Origin: a virus
Length of the DNA: 64,000 nt
IMG/VR virus record: IMGVR_UViG_3300036879_000022
Location: 1-64,000 of that record
Direction: 5' to 3' (one strand)
Under the pieces are notes generated by a model. The model made no database searches, was not told the DNA's origin, and saw only the letters and a list, made by a program, of their open reading frames with translations. Made by a program: the position numbers and the translations under genes. This document shows positions 39,699 to 47,547 of this stretch, piece by piece (the stretch's first letter is position 1; the number at the start of each line of letters is the position of its first letter).

Positions 39699-40029
39699 TG
39701 CCGTTCTCCCTCCACGCCTTGACCTCGACCTCGGTCATCGGCCGCAGGTTTGTGAACGGGCTATCCTCGGTCAACTCCATCTTCGTGAGGATCGCCGCAT
39801 CCTTCAGGTTGCCGAAGTTGGCGAGGTCCTTCTCCGCGACGACGGCCGACCACCCGCTGGACATCTCGCCCTCATCGCACGTGATCATGCGCTGGAGCGT
39901 GACGATGAAAAACTGTTCGGTATCAGGCATAGGCTTCTTTCTCCGTTTGGTCGGCTTGCAGCTCGCGCACTGGACCTTGCACGTCGGGCCGTTGAACTCT
40001 TCGCTCTCGCACATGAAGTTAGCGGGCAT
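39691..40029 (-). CDS. Protein with N-terminal Cys cluster
   Basis: 112 residues; start ATG 40029 has gaggg. MCESEEFNGPTCKVQCASC has four Cys in 17 residues, likely zinc-binding. An internal ATG at 39930 (MPDTEQFFIVTLQ) could give a shorter form without it. Confidence 0.6.
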   Translation of the reverse strand: MPANFMCESEEFNGPTCKVQCASCKPTKRRKKPMPDTEQFFIVTLQRMITCDEGEMSSGWSAVVAEKDLANFGNLKDAAILTKMELTEDSPFTNLRPMTEVEVKAWRENGNE

Positions 40030-40141
40030 GGCGCGCAACCCTCACGCTGATCCGGCGCCCGTGCTCCTTGCGGCTGCGGGCCGGCGGCATCTTCGCCAGA
40101 TGACGAAGAGCCCTACGCTGTTTCTTGTTGAGCCTGATCAT
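40019..40141 (-). CDS. Very basic 40-residue peptide
   Basis: MIRLNKKQRRALRHLAKMPP and an Arg-rich tail; 15 Arg/Lys of 40. ATGA-coupled to the upstream gene. Could bind RNA or DNA; function unknown. Confidence 0.6.
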   Translation of the reverse strand: MIRLNKKQRRALRHLAKMPPARSRKEHGRRISVRVARHAR

Positions 40142-40395
40142 TTGATCCGATGAACCTCGTAGTCGGCTTCGCGGAGATAGATGCGATAGACGTTGACGCC
40201 GTAGTTGATGCAGTTGTGGAATTGCTGCTCGCTCGTCATCATCGGCTCGCGGCGCATGTAGCCTTCGACCATCTTCTCGCCCCCGATCTGGGCAGGGAAC
40301 GCAAGCTCGACCATGTCACTCTTGAACAGTTGATGACCGTCGATCGGGAGCTGTTCGCTCGCCATGAGCAGATAGGCGCGTTCGGCGTTGCTCAC
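40138..40395 (-). CDS. Uncharacterised 85-residue protein, GTG start
   Basis: GTG 40395 (SNAERAYLLMASEQL) overlaps the upstream stop as GTGA and has gagggtgg before it. Ends with NVYRIYLREADYEVHRIK. No family recognised. Confidence 0.6.
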   Translation of the reverse strand: MSNAERAYLLMASEQLPIDGHQLFKSDMVELAFPAQIGGEKMVEGYMRREPMMTSEQQFHNCINYGVNVYRIYLREADYEVHRIK

Positions 40396-40592
40396 TTGAC
40401 CACCCTCAAATCGGGAAACTTTATCTTGCGTCGGCAGTCCGGGCACGTTGTCCGGACATCGAAATGCGTGGTCTTGATCGGCTCGTCATAGTAGCCGCGC
40501 GACGTGTCGGTGTCGCTCAGCCGAATGCCGCACCGCGTATAGACAGAGCCGTGCTCCAGCAATGCCAACCGATGAACGTCACATCGTGCCAT
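40392..40592 (-). CDS. Small zinc-binding protein
   Basis: 66 residues: an N-terminal Cys-x-x-His (RCDVHRL), Cys in YTRCG and TTCPDCRRK complete a four-ligand site. Function unknown. Confidence 0.6.
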   Translation of the reverse strand: MARCDVHRLALLEHGSVYTRCGIRLSDTDTSRGYYDEPIKTTHFDVRTTCPDCRRKIKFPDLRVVK

Positions 40593-40869
40593 AGATGATC
40601 TTCCGGGGCGTTGCCTTGGCCGCTACGGACGCCGCCTGTCGTGCGGTCACCACGAGGGAGACACCGGTGCGCTCGGCCAGCGCACGCGCCAGAAGAGCCC
40701 GGGGAGTGGCTTTCCGACCGCTCGGGCCAGACCCGGAAGTCTTGCTGTTGCCGCCGCGCTTCTGCCAGACGAACCGGCGATGTTTCGTCATGCCATCACG
40801 CATCGGCTCCAGCCACGCCCCCTGACCGGCTACCTTCGGGCTGACACAAACTCCTGCACGTCCACGCAT
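40579..40869 (-). CDS. Basic 96-residue protein
   Basis: Ser/Gly/Lys-rich centre (KRGGNSKTSGSGPSGRKATP) then a helix (RALLARALAERTGVSLVV). Probably nucleic-acid-binding. Overlaps both neighbours. Confidence 0.55.
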   Translation of the reverse strand: MRGRAGVCVSPKVAGQGAWLEPMRDGMTKHRRFVWQKRGGNSKTSGSGPSGRKATPRALLARALAERTGVSLVVTARQAASVAAKATPRKIIYGTM

Positions 40870-41066
40870 CACGATTTTCCTTTTGCTTTGAGCTTCGCCT
40901 TATAGCTCCGATCGAACAGCCGCGCAAGGTCTTGTTGAAGAGCATGCGTGTTCGCGTTGAACGTCGCCAGCCGGCAGTTATAGTCCCGGGTATAGATGCC
41001 GACCTTGCCATCTTCTCCCGTGCGAATTTCGTAGTTGGCCCAGCCGAATTTCTTGGGATACCCCAT
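40869..41066 (-). CDS. Uncharacterised 65-residue protein
   Basis: ATG 41066 with gaggg. MGYPKKFGWANYEIRTGEDG then a helix and a Lys tail. No family recognised. Confidence 0.6.
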   Translation of the reverse strand: MGYPKKFGWANYEIRTGEDGKVGIYTRDYNCRLATFNANTHALQQDLARLFDRSYKAKLKAKGKS

Positions 41067-41125
41067 AGCATGTCCCTCATGAGAACGGAGCCGGTCGCCC
41101 GGCTCCGCTACGCTAGAAGTTGATC

Positions 41126-41632
41126 TCAGTGATCGGCGGTGCCGACGATGAGCGGCTGGATGCGGAGCCGGATCGGCTGATCGCTGTAGAGGTACGATCC
41201 CTGACCCCACTGACGATAGACGCCGTCCGTGTTCCAGTAGTAGATGTATTCGCCCGACGAGCCCCACGTTCCTTCGTCGGAGGCTGCGGCCCGGGCGATG
41301 GTGTTCGTGCCACCGCCGCCCCAGCCTGACGAGGCGCGATCGGGCGGCGTAAGGCGCTTGCCGCCGCTCGTCACCTTACCCTTGACGCCTTCGTACAGGA
41401 TCGGCTGGCCTGCCTGATTGAGCAGAACGATGAAGCCGAGCTTGCCCGGGTCCGCCGTCAACTGGAGGCGATGCTTGATATTGTCGATCTCGGCATTGTC
41501 CTCGAAGTTGATTGACTTGGCGGCCTCGGCCGCCTTGTTAGTCTGGACCTGCTTGTTGGTCGGCGGGTCCACATCGCAGCCGGCGAGCATCACGCACGCG
41601 AGGGCCGCAAAGATAGCAGAGATAGTCTTCAC
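41126..41632 (-). CDS. Phage lipoprotein
   Basis: 168 residues with a signal peptide ending in the lipobox LAGC (Cys19), so the mature protein is expected to be anchored in a membrane on the outer face. A later part with GTWGSSGEYIYYWNTDG and YLYSDQPIRLRI is a beta-rich region found in phage lipoproteins. Overlaps the next gene upstream by four bases. Could take part in superinfection exclusion or lysis (inference). Confidence 0.75.
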   Translation of the reverse strand: MKTISAIFAALACVMLAGCDVDPPTNKQVQTNKAAEAAKSINFEDNAEIDNIKHRLQLTADPGKLGFIVLLNQAGQPILYEGVKGKVTSGGKRLTPPDRASSGWGGGGTNTIARAAASDEGTWGSSGEYIYYWNTDGVYRQWGQGSYLYSDQPIRLRIQPLIVGTADH

Positions 41633-42060
41633 TCACATTCTCCTGAGTTGAGCTGATCGGGGAGGTCGTGCGACCGGAAGATGCCCCGGTTCATCTTCTC
41701 GGAATTGGCATTGTACCGACGCGAGAGATCGCGGCAGGACTGCTGAATGGCCGCCATATCGATGCGGAGCCTGCTCTTCTCCTGAGCATCGGTCTCGGCG
41801 CCGAGCAAGCCCTTGAACTGCTTGACCTGAGCGACGCGCGCCAGATAGTTGCCGTTCGCGTCATGGAACCATTCGTAATTCGTGATGACGTTGTCGGCGT
41901 CGAGCGTCTTGTTGACGATGCGCCCGGGCTGCAAGATCAGACTGCCGATGCCGAGCGCGGAGCCCAGCACGAACAGCCCGATGATGGTTGCGAAAAAGAT
42001 TTTGGGGAGCGACCAATAGAAGTTGCCCTCCGCCTCGTGAACGTCTCTCCGATAGCTCAT
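41629..42060 (-). CDS. Single-pass membrane protein paired with the lipoprotein
   Basis: 143 residues. IFFATIIGLFVLGSALGIGSL (about 21-41) is a membrane segment; the C-terminal 100 residues are soluble helices (CRDLSRRYNANSEKM). Its adjacency to the lipoprotein suggests an inner/outer-membrane pair, but spanin identity cannot be shown. Confidence 0.65.
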   Translation of the reverse strand: MSYRRDVHEAEGNFYWSLPKIFFATIIGLFVLGSALGIGSLILQPGRIVNKTLDADNVITNYEWFHDANGNYLARVAQVKQFKGLLGAETDAQEKSRLRIDMAAIQQSCRDLSRRYNANSEKMNRGIFRSHDLPDQLNSGECE

Positions 42061-42449
42061 CGCTTTCCTCCGATTAGTAATGGACCACGGCTTGCCTCAT
42101 ACGCGATGATCAGCCGTTCGACAATAGCCTGTAACGAGTACGCCTCAAATTCCGAGGACGGGGTTAATTCGCCCATCGCCTCCCGCATCTGGCGCCAGAC
42201 ATGGCTTCCCTCGTGGACAAGATAGCCCACGACCTTCCGCTTGGACTTGACGTGCTCCCCGACACAGACGAGCGTTGTGGACACGCCCTCACGATCTATG
42301 AAATGGATACTGCACGCGTCGTGATCCGGATAGGCCCGGTCAAGATGATATCGCTTGTCGGCCTCTCCCCACGCTCGCGCGCTGGGACAGAACGCGAAGT
42401 GATACGGAAGCCAATCGTCGCTGCACCAAACTAATTTGTGCTTGATCAC
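42057..42449 (-). CDS. HExxH-like metallopeptidase
   Basis: 130 residues. YLVHEGSHVWRQM carries HExxH and SSEFEAYSLQ a downstream Glu, arranged like small phage zinc peptidases. Substrate unknown. Confidence 0.65.
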   Translation of the reverse strand: MIKHKLVWCSDDWLPYHFAFCPSARAWGEADKRYHLDRAYPDHDACSIHFIDREGVSTTLVCVGEHVKSKRKVVGYLVHEGSHVWRQMREAMGELTPSSEFEAYSLQAIVERLIIAYEASRGPLLIGGKR

Positions 42450-42670
42450 ATCAAGTCCTCAAACTCATCCACCGGCTGAAGCTCATTGAACCGCTTGCGC
42501 TGATCTTCGATCTCGCTGGGGTACACTGGCGCGTTGATGCACCAAAGAAGAAACGCTTGCTCGGTGCCGACCTCAGACGACGCCGGCACCAATGCCTTAA
42601 CGAGCCCAGCGCATCGCTCGCGCTCTTCCTCGATATAGTGCTGGATCGTGTGCTCGTAGACATAGCTCAT
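42446..42670 (-). CDS. Uncharacterised 74-residue acidic protein
   Basis: Helical (YIEEERERCAGLVKALVP), ends with ELQPVDEFEDLM. Four-base overlaps at both ends. Confidence 0.6.
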   Translation of the reverse strand: MSYVYEHTIQHYIEEERERCAGLVKALVPASSEVGTEQAFLLWCINAPVYPSEIEDQRKRFNELQPVDEFEDLM

Positions 42671-42915
42671 TTGCGTTTGGCCCGACGTTTATTCTCGGCG
42701 TCAAATGCGGCGTCGCACGCTTCTTTGCCTTGCTCCTTGACGAACCGAGTGAGCGCGAGCCGCGATGTGATGCGCTCCAACTGATCACGCGAGCCGACGC
42801 CGTCCACGAGTTTGTTGAACTTGCGGGCTTCCGCCGTGGTCAGCTTCTTGGGCGGCAGGAGGCTGTCGGCGCCGAGCTTCTTGACCTGAGCCTTGATGTT
42901 GAAGCGTGGGATCAT
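42667..42915 (-). CDS. Uncharacterised 82-residue basic protein
   Basis: ATG 42915 after gagggg. Helical (AEARKFNKLVDGVGSRDQLE), ends ENKRRAKRK. No family recognised. Confidence 0.6.
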   Translation of the reverse strand: MIPRFNIKAQVKKLGADSLLPPKKLTTAEARKFNKLVDGVGSRDQLERITSRLALTRFVKEQGKEACDAAFDAENKRRAKRK

Positions 42916-43037
42916 TTGCCCCTCAAGATCAGATAGCACGCGGCCGTGATGAGCAACAGCCGCCATTCTCCGGTGGCTACCGCGCCGACGCAGGACACGA
43001 CGAACGCGATGATAGCGAGTGAGCCGATGAGCATCAT
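42912..43037 (-). CDS. 41-residue two-helix membrane peptide
   Basis: MMLIGSLAIIAFVVSCVGAV then a short turn and LLLITAACYLIL: two hydrophobic segments. ATGA-coupled to the next gene. Confidence 0.6.
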   Translation of the reverse strand: MMLIGSLAIIAFVVSCVGAVATGEWRLLLITAACYLILRGK

Positions 43038-43038
43038 G

Positions 43039-43158
43039 TCAGAAGCACCTTTCGCTTTGCGTGACCGCGCACCAAACGTGCGCACTCCAGAACGGATTGA
43101 TGGCCGTCGCTATAGCGAGTGCTGCGATGGCTGTCAACATGCCCAGTGCAAACCTCAT
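43039..43158 (-). CDS. 39-residue membrane peptide
   Basis: MRFALGMLTAIAALAIATAI hydrophobic start, then a polar tail with two Cys. ATGA-coupled to the exonuclease gene. A TTGACA-N17-TATAGC promoter match (43137-43109) lies inside it. Confidence 0.6.
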   Translation of the reverse strand: MRFALGMLTAIAALAIATAINPFWSAHVWCAVTQSERCF

Positions 43159-43880
43159 AAAGCCCAGTGTCCCCAGACCTTATGGGCCTGCACGATGCAA
43201 TCGTAGACTGGGTCGTGTGGAACACCGTCGATCTTCATAGAGGGCGGGATGATCCGCGTCGGCGGCGTCTCACGGCAAAATGACCGCATGTCGCGCGGTG
43301 CCTGATAGTGCCAAAGCTCGGGCTCATCCCGGTCGTTCGACTGGCCATAGGCGCCCATCTGCATGTTGAGGCCGACAAGATTAGACAAATCGAACTGTGT
43401 GCCATTGGCCCAGACGCGTGATGCGTTCCGACAGAAGTCCCGAACATCCTTGAGCGTGCCGGCCATTGAGCGCCGCTCGCCCACGTATTCTGCCCAGTGC
43501 GCCCGCGCTTCCTTCGACTGCGCCATCCACCACTTCTGAGTGCTGGCACTGACTTCGCGTCCGAGGATGAGCTGTTGCTCGATACTGGGGATGATCAGCT
43601 TGCGCTTACCGATGCGCAGACCCTCGATCGGCTCCGGCGTGAACTCGATCAGGCCGATCGACAGGATCAGCGCGTTGTTCGGGTGCAGCGACATGGTTTC
43701 GATATCGATCATCACGTGATCAAACAGCTCTTCCGTCAGGCCGCGATCAAATGCCTCGCGCTGCTCGGGCGTAGCGTCGCGGATATACGCACACGATCCC
43801 GGGTCATTCTCCGCGCACTTGATCAGTGTAACGCCGACCGTGTCATCATCGATCACCGCGTCGTATTGGGTCGTCACCAT
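43155..43880 (-). CDS. Rv2179c-like 3'-5' exonuclease (DnaQ fold)
   Basis: 241 residues from ATG 43880. FDHVMIDIETMSLHPNNALIL has the D-x-E of ExoI; STQKWWMAQS, VWANGTQFDLSNL (ExoII-like) and a late His/Asp (DPVYDCIVQAHKVW) complete the family pattern. Such enzymes trim RNA or DNA 3' ends. Possibly acts on host RNA or phage intermediates. Confidence 0.8.
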   Translation of the reverse strand: MVTTQYDAVIDDDTVGVTLIKCAENDPGSCAYIRDATPEQREAFDRGLTEELFDHVMIDIETMSLHPNNALILSIGLIEFTPEPIEGLRIGKRKLIIPSIEQQLILGREVSASTQKWWMAQSKEARAHWAEYVGERRSMAGTLKDVRDFCRNASRVWANGTQFDLSNLVGLNMQMGAYGQSNDRDEPELWHYQAPRDMRSFCRETPPTRIIPPSMKIDGVPHDPVYDCIVQAHKVWGHWAL

Positions 43881-44089
43881 GACACACGCTCCAGAGTTGT
43901 AAGTTGGAAGGGATATTCGTTTGGCTTCATGTTGAGGTCGAACCAAATGCACCGGGCAAACTCGCCCTCGATTTTCTTGACGACCATCTCTTGGTTGCAG
44001 CCGGACAGACGCACGACCGAGCCGTCGCGAACTTCATGAGATCGGGCCACGTAAGCCCCCCTATGGGTCCGGTCAGAAGGGAATGTCAT
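43874..44089 (-). CDS. DUF2158-like protein
   Basis: 71 residues. VRDGSVVRLSGCNQEMVVKK and ARCIWFD fit the small DUF2158/YodC barrel pattern. Start among three near ATGs uncertain; 44089 chosen. Confidence 0.6.
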   Translation of the reverse strand: MTFPSDRTHRGAYVARSHEVRDGSVVRLSGCNQEMVVKKIEGEFARCIWFDLNMKPNEYPFQLTTLERVSW

Positions 44090-44498
44090 CGCCATTATCC
44101 ACATATCCCGAGGCTTTGCGAGCCTCGGCTGCTTGATGGTTCTCAGCACGGCGCCGGGCGATTGCCATACTGTGCGGGAAGCCGAGCATTTCTTTGTCGG
44201 CCCCGACGTACTGGATCGTATACCCCTTGAGCGCGGCACTGACAAGCCATTTTCTCATGCGCTCTTTGTCGAGCATCTCGACGCCGACGCGGTCCTTCTT
44301 GGCCCAGTCGAAGTGCAGGGGACAGGCGAGGTTCTTCGGCGGCCGGATATCATGATTGATCGCGAACCGGAAAGGCCTCTCAGTCAGCTCCAGACACTTC
44401 GCCGCGAGCAGTTCGGCGACGCGCCGATCGCTATAGGCCGGCGTGATCGCGAGGACTTGCTGATTGATCGACAGCTTGCTCGGCCCGTGCTCGCCCAT
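44073..44498 (-). CDS. Uncharacterised 141-residue protein
   Basis: MGEHGPSKLSINQQVLAIT start; PLHFDWAKKDRVGVEMLDKE in the middle; acidic tail DNGDDIPF. No family recognised. Confidence 0.6.
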   Translation of the reverse strand: MGEHGPSKLSINQQVLAITPAYSDRRVAELLAAKCLELTERPFRFAINHDIRPPKNLACPLHFDWAKKDRVGVEMLDKERMRKWLVSAALKGYTIQYVGADKEMLGFPHSMAIARRRAENHQAAEARKASGYVDNGDDIPF

Positions 44499-44499
44499 T

Positions 44500-44967
44500 T
44501 TAGGTGATGCCCTTCTCGCACGCCTGCCACGACGCGCAGTCCGCTGGCTCAATGCAACGAGAACACGGGACCCACGCGTCCGGCTCCAGCCCGTGCGCAG
44601 CGCGGATCGCGTCGAGCCTCTCGGCTTCGTTCGTTGGGGCCGCGTGGACCCTGATCTGTTCGTTCGGATCGCGCTTCAATTCGCGCGGATCATATCCCTT
44701 GCGGATGCAATTGGCGACGACGCGGAACGCCTTGGCGACCTCTTCGAGTAAATGGGCGTTGTACTCCCACTTGGGCGCGACATGCGTGGTCTTCTTGAAC
44801 GGGGGCCAGATCGCCCGGGCAGTGAACGTGCCCTCCTTGCGAACACGATCGGCACTGACGATGCTGATATCCGCGCGCATTTCGCAGAGCAGCGCGCAAC
44901 GTTCGGTCTCGTCGGCGCGATGCGCCCGCTCCATGGCATAGAGTTCGTCCTCGGATAAGTCGGCCAT
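44500..44967 (-). CDS. Uncharacterised 155-residue protein with C-terminal Cys cluster
   Basis: Acidic helical start (LSEDELYAMERAHRADE), Trp-rich middle, then VPCSRCIEPADCASWQAC, probably metal-binding. No family recognised. Confidence 0.6.
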   Translation of the reverse strand: MADLSEDELYAMERAHRADETERCALLCEMRADISIVSADRVRKEGTFTARAIWPPFKKTTHVAPKWEYNAHLLEEVAKAFRVVANCIRKGYDPRELKRDPNEQIRVHAAPTNEAERLDAIRAAHGLEPDAWVPCSRCIEPADCASWQACEKGIT

Positions 44968-45173
44968 CACCGCGCCCTCGCTTCATCCAATTCACGGTCC
45001 AATTCACGGTCTCGCTCACGCGCCGCTCGCCGAAACGTGTCAGCGCGCTTTTGCAGGTCCAAGGCCCGGACATGATGTCCATCGCAGAGTTCGATCCCGG
45101 CCCGGCGCATCGCTTCGTCGGCGCCCGCGTCCAAAAGCTCGGGCGAAAACTGCTTGCTGATCGGGTCACTCAT
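44967..45173 (-). CDS. Uncharacterised 68-residue charged protein
   Basis: ATG 45173. Ends in a highly charged helix (RRAARERDRELDRELDEARA). Coupled to its neighbours. Confidence 0.6.
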   Translation of the reverse strand: MSDPISKQFSPELLDAGADEAMRRAGIELCDGHHVRALDLQKRADTFRRAARERDRELDRELDEARAR

Positions 45174-45348
45174 CTTCGTTGCACTTTCCGTCTTTTCGCA
45201 GGCACGAACCGGTTGGCAGGAAATAGAAATCGTTGCCCAGTCGCACGTGACAGTCGCACGGCTCCAGTGGGATTGTATCCATCCCCGAACGCTGCACCGT
45301 ATCGGGCAGATGGATGATCGTTCCGTCCTGAGTGCGAAACTCACGCAT
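45166..45348 (-). CDS. 60-residue Cys-containing protein
   Basis: MREFRTQDGTIIHLPDTVQR then beta strands with CDCHVRLG and GSCLRKDGKC. Four Cys suggest zinc. Confidence 0.6.
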   Translation of the reverse strand: MREFRTQDGTIIHLPDTVQRSGMDTIPLEPCDCHVRLGNDFYFLPTGSCLRKDGKCNEDE

Positions 45349-45351
45349 TCC

Positions 45352-45615
45352 CTAATCCTCTGATTTGCAAGCTGCACAACGAAGATCGGATGACCCGCGC
45401 GCTACGATCGCCTCGAACCGCTGGAGCCAATCGCCCATGAAGTTTTGGTGCTGTCGAAACGCCCCTTCGATATTGTCCGCTGCGCGCAGCATCAGATCGG
45501 CCGAACCGCTGACGGTATCGCCTGCGCGCAGCATCAGATCAGCCGCGCTGGATATCGTGCGGCCGGCGCGGAGAACATCCTCGGCGCCCATCAATGTAAC
45601 GTATTCGCCCATCAT
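45352..45615 (-). CDS. 87-residue protein with internal repeat
   Basis: SAADLMLRAGDTVSG is repeated as SADLMLRAADNIEG, so a helical repeat; ends RCAACKSED. ATG 45615 or 45612. Confidence 0.6.
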   Translation of the reverse strand: MMGEYVTLMGAEDVLRAGRTISSAADLMLRAGDTVSGSADLMLRAADNIEGAFRQHQNFMGDWLQRFEAIVARGSSDLRCAACKSED

Positions 45616-45989
45616 GCACCCCCAAGGTATGAAACAAGCCGGCACTCATAGTGCTCCGGCTTGCTGGCGCGTGTCAAGCAGCTATCCCAAACTTTTCCGT
45701 CGCGCCAGACGACCCAATGCCAGTCGTAGCCGCCCTCGCACTCAGGAGGGATCACCTTGACGATCGCGCGCTCGGGTGGAATGTCGTGCCAGCTCTTGAC
45801 GCGGATCAGCTTTGGCTTCGTGATGTCGATCGCGGTTGCAACCTGTTTTGTCCGGGTGTTGAACCTGAGCCTGTTGTAGTGCGCGTTGCCCCATATGCGA
45901 TGAGCGGCAGCTCTCCACGAGATGTCGAGCAGATTGGCCACGGCGCAGACGCCGCAGTCATGGAGCTTGGTGTTCTTGATCATCCTCAT
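45612..45989 (-). CDS. Papain/C39-like cysteine peptidase-fold protein
   Basis: 125 residues. HDCGVCAVANLLDISW carries a candidate nucleophile Cys, YDWHWVVWRDGKVWDS the His and Asp of a C39-type site. Common in phages, role unknown. Confidence 0.6.
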   Translation of the reverse strand: MRMIKNTKLHDCGVCAVANLLDISWRAAAHRIWGNAHYNRLRFNTRTKQVATAIDITKPKLIRVKSWHDIPPERAIVKVIPPECEGGYDWHWVVWRDGKVWDSCLTRASKPEHYECRLVSYLGGA

Positions 45990-46285
45990 GGGATATAGGC
46001 CTTCGCTACCCATGCGACGATCAGCAACACGAAAATCCCGCCGAAGATATATCCAAGGTAGTCCGGCTTCTCGACGCGCGGCTCCCAGCCCTCGCCCGTG
46101 GTCCCGCACATCTCTTCGGCCTCCCGGACAGTCCGGGCCTGTTGCGCATACCAGCCGTCAACGACATCGAACTTGCGGTATAGAACATTGGTGCACGTGT
46201 TGCCGTCGTCGCCTCCACGAGAAAACCATTTGCACTCGCGGCAGGGCTTCAATGTGTTGGTGTAGTCAGTCATTCGCAGCTTCAT
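45986..46285 (-). CDS. Membrane protein with N-terminal Cys pair
   Basis: 99 residues: PCRECKWFSRGGDDGNTC, then a C-terminal membrane helix (GGIFVLLIVAWVAKAYI). ATG 46285 chosen for its ATGA overlap. Confidence 0.6.
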   Translation of the reverse strand: MKLRMTDYTNTLKPCRECKWFSRGGDDGNTCTNVLYRKFDVVDGWYAQQARTVREAEEMCGTTGEGWEPRVEKPDYLGYIFGGIFVLLIVAWVAKAYIP

Positions 46286-46491
46286 GGCATCCATCCCATC
46301 ATGGTGTTGACCGCGCGCACAAACTCAGACCACTGATCCTGAGTGAGAAACTCGGTCGCGTCCTGATCCGATCCGAGGACGCTCAGCGCAATCTCGCCCA
46401 CGTTGTTCGGCGTAGCCACAACGCACCGACGCTGATCGCAGCCCTCATCGTTCTCGTCATCAGGGTCGGTGAAGACTACAGCTTCGGTCAT
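46282..46491 (-). CDS. Uncharacterised 69-residue acidic protein
   Basis: MTEAVVFTDPDDENDEGCDQ start; ends NTMMGWMP. No family recognised. Confidence 0.6.
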   Translation of the reverse strand: MTEAVVFTDPDDENDEGCDQRRCVVATPNNVGEIALSVLGSDQDATEFLTQDQWSEFVRAVNTMMGWMP

Positions 46492-46721
46492 GACGTATGC
46501 TCCGTCCACCACTTGGCGAGCAGTCGGGCTTGCGCGCCGGTGCACATGACTTCATCGCAGCACGCACCCGTGCCGAACGTGCAACCAATCTGCTCGGCAT
46601 AGCGATGCATCTCGTCGAACAGCTTAGCCTTAGCCTCCCGCCACTGTTGCTGGCGCAGCGCCTCCATATCAACGCGCATCGCCGGCCGACGAAAGTTTGG
46701 GTCAAACTTACGCATCTGCAT
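46488..46721 (-). CDS. Uncharacterised 77-residue protein
   Basis: Start ATG 46721 or 46715. Helical (EALRQQQWREAKAKLFDEM), with GACCDEVMC Cys group near the end. Confidence 0.55.
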   Translation of the reverse strand: MQMRKFDPNFRRPAMRVDMEALRQQQWREAKAKLFDEMHRYAEQIGCTFGTGACCDEVMCTGAQARLLAKWWTEHTS

Positions 46722-46902
46722 GCCCCGGGCCGATGTATCGGATCGTGGTGCCATCAGGCAGAATGATGGGCGGCGGTGGATCGGTCGCAGCCAGCGCGGC
46801 GAGAGCCTTGATGTACGGCTCAGCACGCGTATGATATTCGTTTCGGAGCCTGTCAAGCTCCCGATACAGAAACTCACGCTGGCGCTCTTTATAGAAGCTC
46901 AT
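46708..46902 (-). CDS. Uncharacterised 64-residue protein
   Basis: MSFYKERQREFLYRELDRL helix then a Pro-rich turn and short strands. ATGA overlap decides the start. Confidence 0.55.
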   Translation of the reverse strand: MSFYKERQREFLYRELDRLRNEYHTRAEPYIKALAALAATDPPPPIILPDGTTIRYIGPGHADA

Positions 46903-47021
46903 CGGAAAAATCCATGCACCCAATCGAGGTAGTAGGGATAGCCGAGCATAATCCACGGCAGCACCAAGAACGTCACGACGAAACCGCCGATCACCGCCAG
47001 CATCGCTTGCAGATAGCTCAT
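46899..47021 (-). CDS. 40-residue membrane peptide
   Basis: MSYLQAMLAVIGGFVVTFLV and an aromatic end (YPYYLDWVHGFF). ATGA-coupled on both sides. Confidence 0.6.
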   Translation of the reverse strand: MSYLQAMLAVIGGFVVTFLVLPWIMLGYPYYLDWVHGFFR

Positions 47022-47167
47022 CGGAAAGCCCTCTCCAGCTTCTCTAGCCGGTCCATGAGACCGACTGTTCCCTGTTTCATCACGTACACTGCCGCGCTGT
47101 CCACGACGATCCAAGCCGCCATGATCGCGACGACCATCAGCAAGGACGCTAACAAGCTGCGTTTCAT
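47018..47167 (-). CDS. 49-residue membrane peptide with coiled tail
   Basis: Membrane helix SLLASLLMVVAIMAAWIVV, then a charged helix MDRLEKLERAF. ATGA-coupled on both sides. Confidence 0.6.
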   Translation of the reverse strand: MKRSLLASLLMVVAIMAAWIVVDSAAVYVMKQGTVGLMDRLEKLERAFR

Positions 47168-47394
47168 ATTGCGGCTCCCAGCTCTCGAAGTGTGCGCTTC
47201 GCCAGCGCCATCACGTTGCGTTCTGCCCGATGATCGCTCGGGGTATTGCCGATCACGATGAAGCGAGACTTCTCCCGAAATACGAAGTACACTTTCGGGT
47301 GCCGTCCACCGTGAACGACGTTGATTTGAGCGCCGACGCTTTCGGCTAGGTCGGCTAGGTATTGTTCGATCTCACGCGTCTTGCTGCTTGCCAT
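47164..47394 (-). CDS. HicA-like double-stranded-RNA-binding-fold protein
   Basis: 76 residues with aggagg before ATG. GGRHPKVYFVFREKSRFIVI and RNVMALAKRTLRELGA follow the alpha-beta-beta-beta-alpha order of HicA-type proteins (catalytic His in HGGRH plausible). No HicB partner is adjacent, so a toxin role is uncertain. Confidence 0.55.
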   Translation of the reverse strand: MASSKTREIEQYLADLAESVGAQINVVHGGRHPKVYFVFREKSRFIVIGNTPSDHRAERNVMALAKRTLRELGAAI

Positions 47395-47439
47395 GTTGGC
47401 CTCCTGTCCCAGTGGCTTCGCATGCCGCCGGGGCAGTGT

Positions 47440-47544
47440 CTATCTAAAACCCTCGGGATGGTTAACCCTTCGGGTGATCGGCATGCCGTATTGATTGAGC
47501 CACGCTTCTTTGGTGCCATTCGTCGGATTGATATAATAGCCCAT
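47440..47544 (-). CDS. 34-residue peptide
   Basis: MGYYINPTNGTKEAWLNQYG followed by a basic tail. Four bases from the upstream gene. The peptide has the feel of a conserved phage family (N-P-x-D/N-G-T-K-E-x-W-L). Confidence 0.55.
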   Translation of the reverse strand: MGYYINPTNGTKEAWLNQYGMPITRRVNHPEGFR

Positions 47545-47547
47545 GGT

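Noticed and set aside
47440-47480. TTAACCATCC box with a TAGACA 23 bases on, like the AAA-module promoters
   Set aside because: The box is inside a credible 34-codon gene and no -10 is found at the right distance.
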